Position numbers and translations under genes: made by a program | The notes under the pieces: model-generated | The model's input: only the letters and a program-made list of their open reading frames with translations | The model's database searches: none | What the model was told of the DNA's origin: nothing | Part shown: in pieces, positions 62,901 through 64,000 of the stretch | Numbering within the stretch: position 1 is the first letter of the stretch | Layout: the number at the start of each line of letters is the position of its first letter | Assembly (NCBI RefSeq): GCF_003711265.1 | Contig: NZ_CP024634.1 | Span: forward strand, 1 to 64,000 | DNA length: 64,000 bases | DNA from: Bathymodiolus thermophilus thioautotrophic gill symbiont | GTDB lineage: Bacteria > Pseudomonadota > Gammaproteobacteria > PS1 > Pseudothioglobaceae | Direction: 5' to 3'

Positions 62901-64000
62901 TTATCTGGCAAAAATTAATGATAGAGCGACAGGTAAATCTTATATTGTATTTGGTAAGACCAATGGCAGTGCTATTAATTTATCAGCCATAGCCTCAGCC
63001 TCAGACACGGGTGGCTTTGTTATTAATGGTGAGAGTGCTGGGGATAGCAGTGGCATCTCAGTCTCCTCAGCAGGCGATGTCAATGGTGATGGCTTGGATG
63101 ATTTGATTGTTGGTGCTTATCAAGCAGACCCTAATAGTAAAGACAAAGCGGGTAAATCTTATGTTGTATTTGGTAAAACCAATGGCAGTGCTGTTGATTT
63201 ATCAGTCATAGCCTCTGGCAAGGGTGGCTTTGTTATTAATGGTGAGAATGCTGGGGATTATAGTGGCGTCTCAGTCTCCTCAGCAGGCGATGTCAACGGC
63301 GATGGCTTGGATGATTTGATTGTTGGTGCCCATCAAGCAGACCCTGATAATAAAAGCAAAGCAGGTAAATCTTATGTTGTATTTGGTAAAACCGATACAA
63401 AAGCCGTTGATTTAGCAGATATTAGTGCTGGTAATGGTGTTGTTGCTCATGCTATTGATTTTCAAGGTAATGGCGAGAGCAACGCACTTACAGGTACCTC
63501 TGCCGATGAGTTGTTTGTTGCTGGTTTAGGCGATGATACTTTAATAGGTAACGGAGGCACCGATGTCTTTAATGCAGGAGCTGGTAACGATATTATTGTT
63601 ATTAATGCGGACAACCTTGCTAAACTCTCCAGCAAAGTGTTGAGTAGCGATTTACTCGCTCGTGTTGACGGGGGTGGTAATACCGATACGCTGAAATTAG
63701 CAGGTGCGGATCTAAATCTAGATCTCACTCAAATAGACAATGGCCGCATTCAAGACATTGAAATCATTGATTTAACAGGGTCAGGTAACAATACTTTGAC
63801 ACTGAATCTTAATGACTTATTAGATATTTCTAGTTCAACTAATGCGCTTAAAGTGGTTGGTAATTCGGGTGATAAAGTTGAAGTCAAGACACTCGGATTT
63901 GAAAAATCAAATGCAACCGAAGTTGCTAATGGTATTACTTATGATATTTATTCTCATGCAAGCGCTTCTACTGCAAAATTGTGGTTAGCGCAAAATTTAA
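59935..64000 (+). CDS. Repeat protein D, 3' end beyond the window
   Basis: The frame is open from the ATG at 59935 to the window edge (1355 codons without a stop), so the gene is partial here. Domain order is as in A-C: prefix, hydrophobic stretch, Ig/cadherin-like part, seven blades (61947-63420) and an RTX-like segment. The first half follows copy A (long Asp linker, DPLFAGASTANVG), then switches to B-like (about 61830-61920) and C-like (RGSIAQGF) sequence. From about 63800 the end diverges from A-C: LKVVGNSGDKVEVKTLGFEK and ITYDIYSHASASTAKLWLAQ instead of the VELWVEQDLAVF end. AGGAAAG precedes the ATG. Confidence 0.85.
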   Translation, partial: MKKSQITTQQNKAQKITNQLNKEVLSLTKGTHHIQPQTGIAYQLNPKDFNTKKTSLIAKRVNDDLEVTFAESVLIFDNYFTLCKTDLSCLVSLPTEDGGLYHVVADTFFTLEDGTQVVYFYGEQSIVATESSATSTGGNQSFSDVIASNIGIVAAVVVAAVVVASSGSGSDGDGDVNGDDDDTTQPIVIALTNDAGSSNSDGISKNGEITIKHLKSGDTWEYSTNGGNSFISGTGNSFVLASGTYGANDIQIKVSGSATIIKYTSSITIDTLAPSFTSAATAEVEANTEASTTIYTAATDDNTVTYTLKAGEQQDKFTISNTGELKYKQAQTQAGTHTVTIIATDIAGNTAEKTVSVSVVDIGLSTSITWSNIGTDNIINTAEMATATLSGTVSVIGTVSSISVSSIVFKQGDTTVHVITTNLPAIVNNTWALDNNSAWTSKLTQGDYTVTINLAGKNSDNQDVTGVDSTTIKVDMAPPVQPTFILADDTGALDDDKVTKIGTITVASLEEGATWQYSTNGGTNWTNGTGTSFTLAEGTHAIDAIQVKQTNVAGNVSSVVKNAGAIVVDTSDPLFAGASTANVGINAAITTIVYDAQASNLNGGNADDGITYSIKNASTSKFAITTDTGIVTYKAIQTAAHSDTVTIIATDVAGNATERVVAVSVRGSIAQGFVMNGESAGDQNGYSVSSAGDVNGDGLDDLIVGVSNEVSNGTNAGKSYVVFGKVDETAINLSAIALGTGGFVINGESAGDKSGVSVSSAGDVNGDGLDDLIVGAFFADPSSKNKAGKSYVVFGKTDKGAVNLSAIASGTGGFVINGESANDWSGISVSSAGDVNGDGLDDLVVGAFYADPDNKSEAGKSYVVFGKTNDSAINLSAIASASDTGGFVINGESANDLSGVSVSSAGDVNGDGLDDLIVGAYLADGIAGKSYVVFGKTNDSAINLSAIASASDTGGFVINGENAGDYSGVSVSSAGDVNGDGLDDLIVGAYLAKINDRATGKSYIVFGKTNGSAINLSAIASASDTGGFVINGESAGDSSGISVSSAGDVNGDGLDDLIVGAYQADPNSKDKAGKSYVVFGKTNGSAVDLSVIASGKGGFVINGENAGDYSGVSVSSAGDVNGDGLDDLIVGAHQADPDNKSKAGKSYVVFGKTDTKAVDLADISAGNGVVAHAIDFQGNGESNALTGTSADELFVAGLGDDTLIGNGGTDVFNAGAGNDIIVINADNLAKLSSKVLSSDLLARVDGGGNTDTLKLAGADLNLDLTQIDNGRIQDIEIIDLTGSGNNTLTLNLNDLLDISSSTNALKVVGNSGDKVEVKTLGFEKSNATEVANGITYDIYSHASASTAKLWLAQNL

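Larger units (their letters stand above)
45211..64000 (+). repeat. Tandem array of four 4.7-5.0 kb units
   Basis: Four direct copies begin near 45211, 50191, 55014 and 59691. Each unit runs from the first codons of the DUF2797 gene, through a leader and a gene of about 1350 codons, to a 3' piece of purC on the minus strand. Unit 1 has the intact DUF2797 start and about 230 extra leader bases; units 1 and 2 carry MITEs in opposite orientations; units 3 and 4 have none. Unit 4 is cut by the window edge. Coding flanks are almost identical between copies, so the amplification is recent or is being homogenised. Confidence 0.9.

Noticed and set aside
46152-63728. Many minus-strand frames of 60-130 residues inside the four repeat genes
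   Set aside because: They recur at the same place in each copy only because the plus-strand genes are near-identical; composition is that of antisense of Ser/Thr/Asp/Gly-rich coding sequence.

Overview
The window looks like the chromosomal replication-origin region of an AT-rich, chemoautotrophic gammaproteobacterium, most likely of the sulfur-oxidising SUP05/Thioglobus group that includes the thiotrophic symbionts of Bathymodiolus mussels. The basis is inference: a dnaA-dnaN-recF-gyrB block followed directly by a Calvin-cycle phosphoribulokinase, a proteobacterial petABC-sspAB block, strong A+T bias, and large families of repeat-rich surface or secreted proteins. No rRNA or tRNA gene, CRISPR array or intact transposase was seen.

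Layout. (1) 1-8.7 kb: dnaA, a candidate oriC with DnaA boxes, dnaN, recF, gyrB, phosphoribulokinase, and a chromate-transporter family gene. A degenerate miniature inverted-repeat element (MITE) fills most of the dnaN-recF gap. (2) 8.7-10.7 kb: a decayed integron-type integrase, divergent from three small cassette-like genes (ABM monooxygenase, a small membrane protein, a VOC protein) and mixed with MITE ends. (3) 10.7-25.9 kb: housekeeping genes leuS, pyrD (class 1B), bioD, sspB/sspA, petC/petB/petA (cytochrome bc1), dciA, secA, anmK, a Schlafen-type AlbA_2 ATPase, and pyrC. (4) 25.9-30.5 kb: a 1265-residue exported cadherin-repeat protein with a C-terminal sorting tail. (5) 30.8-34.9 kb: a compact three-gene minus-strand cassette of a 5-cytosine DNA methyltransferase, a protein with two GHKL ATPase modules (Hsp90/MORC-like and histidine-kinase-like), and a receiver-like protein with a C-terminal HEPN RNase motif. 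It looks like a defence system with phosphorelay logic. (6) 35-45.3 kb: an outer-membrane barrel protein, then a seven-gene overlapping operon (alaC, P-loop NTPase, metA, mutY, ribF, arfB, voltage-gated channel) ending in a hairpin terminator, an unrecognised 444-residue protein, an FKBP isomerase and a DUF2797 protein. (7) 45.2-64 kb: a tandem array of four 4.7-5.0 kb units.

Each array unit carries one gene of about 1350 codons. It encodes a BapA-like N-terminus with a hydrophobic stretch, Ig/cadherin-like domains, exactly seven FG-GAP beta-propeller blades (the integrin-alpha number), an RTX-like calcium-binding stretch and, in the three complete copies, an acidic-then-hydrophobic C-terminus typical of type I secretion. 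Units are separated by 3' fragments of purC and 5' fragments of the DUF2797 gene. These scars show that a DUF2797-adhesin-purC segment was amplified in tandem. Flanks are almost identical between copies while the blades differ and appear shuffled, so the locus looks like an amplifying, recombining repertoire of surface or secreted ligand-binding proteins. The fourth copy runs off the right edge of the window.

The two parts most worth follow-up are the propeller array and the methyltransferase/dual-GHKL/receiver-HEPN cassette.
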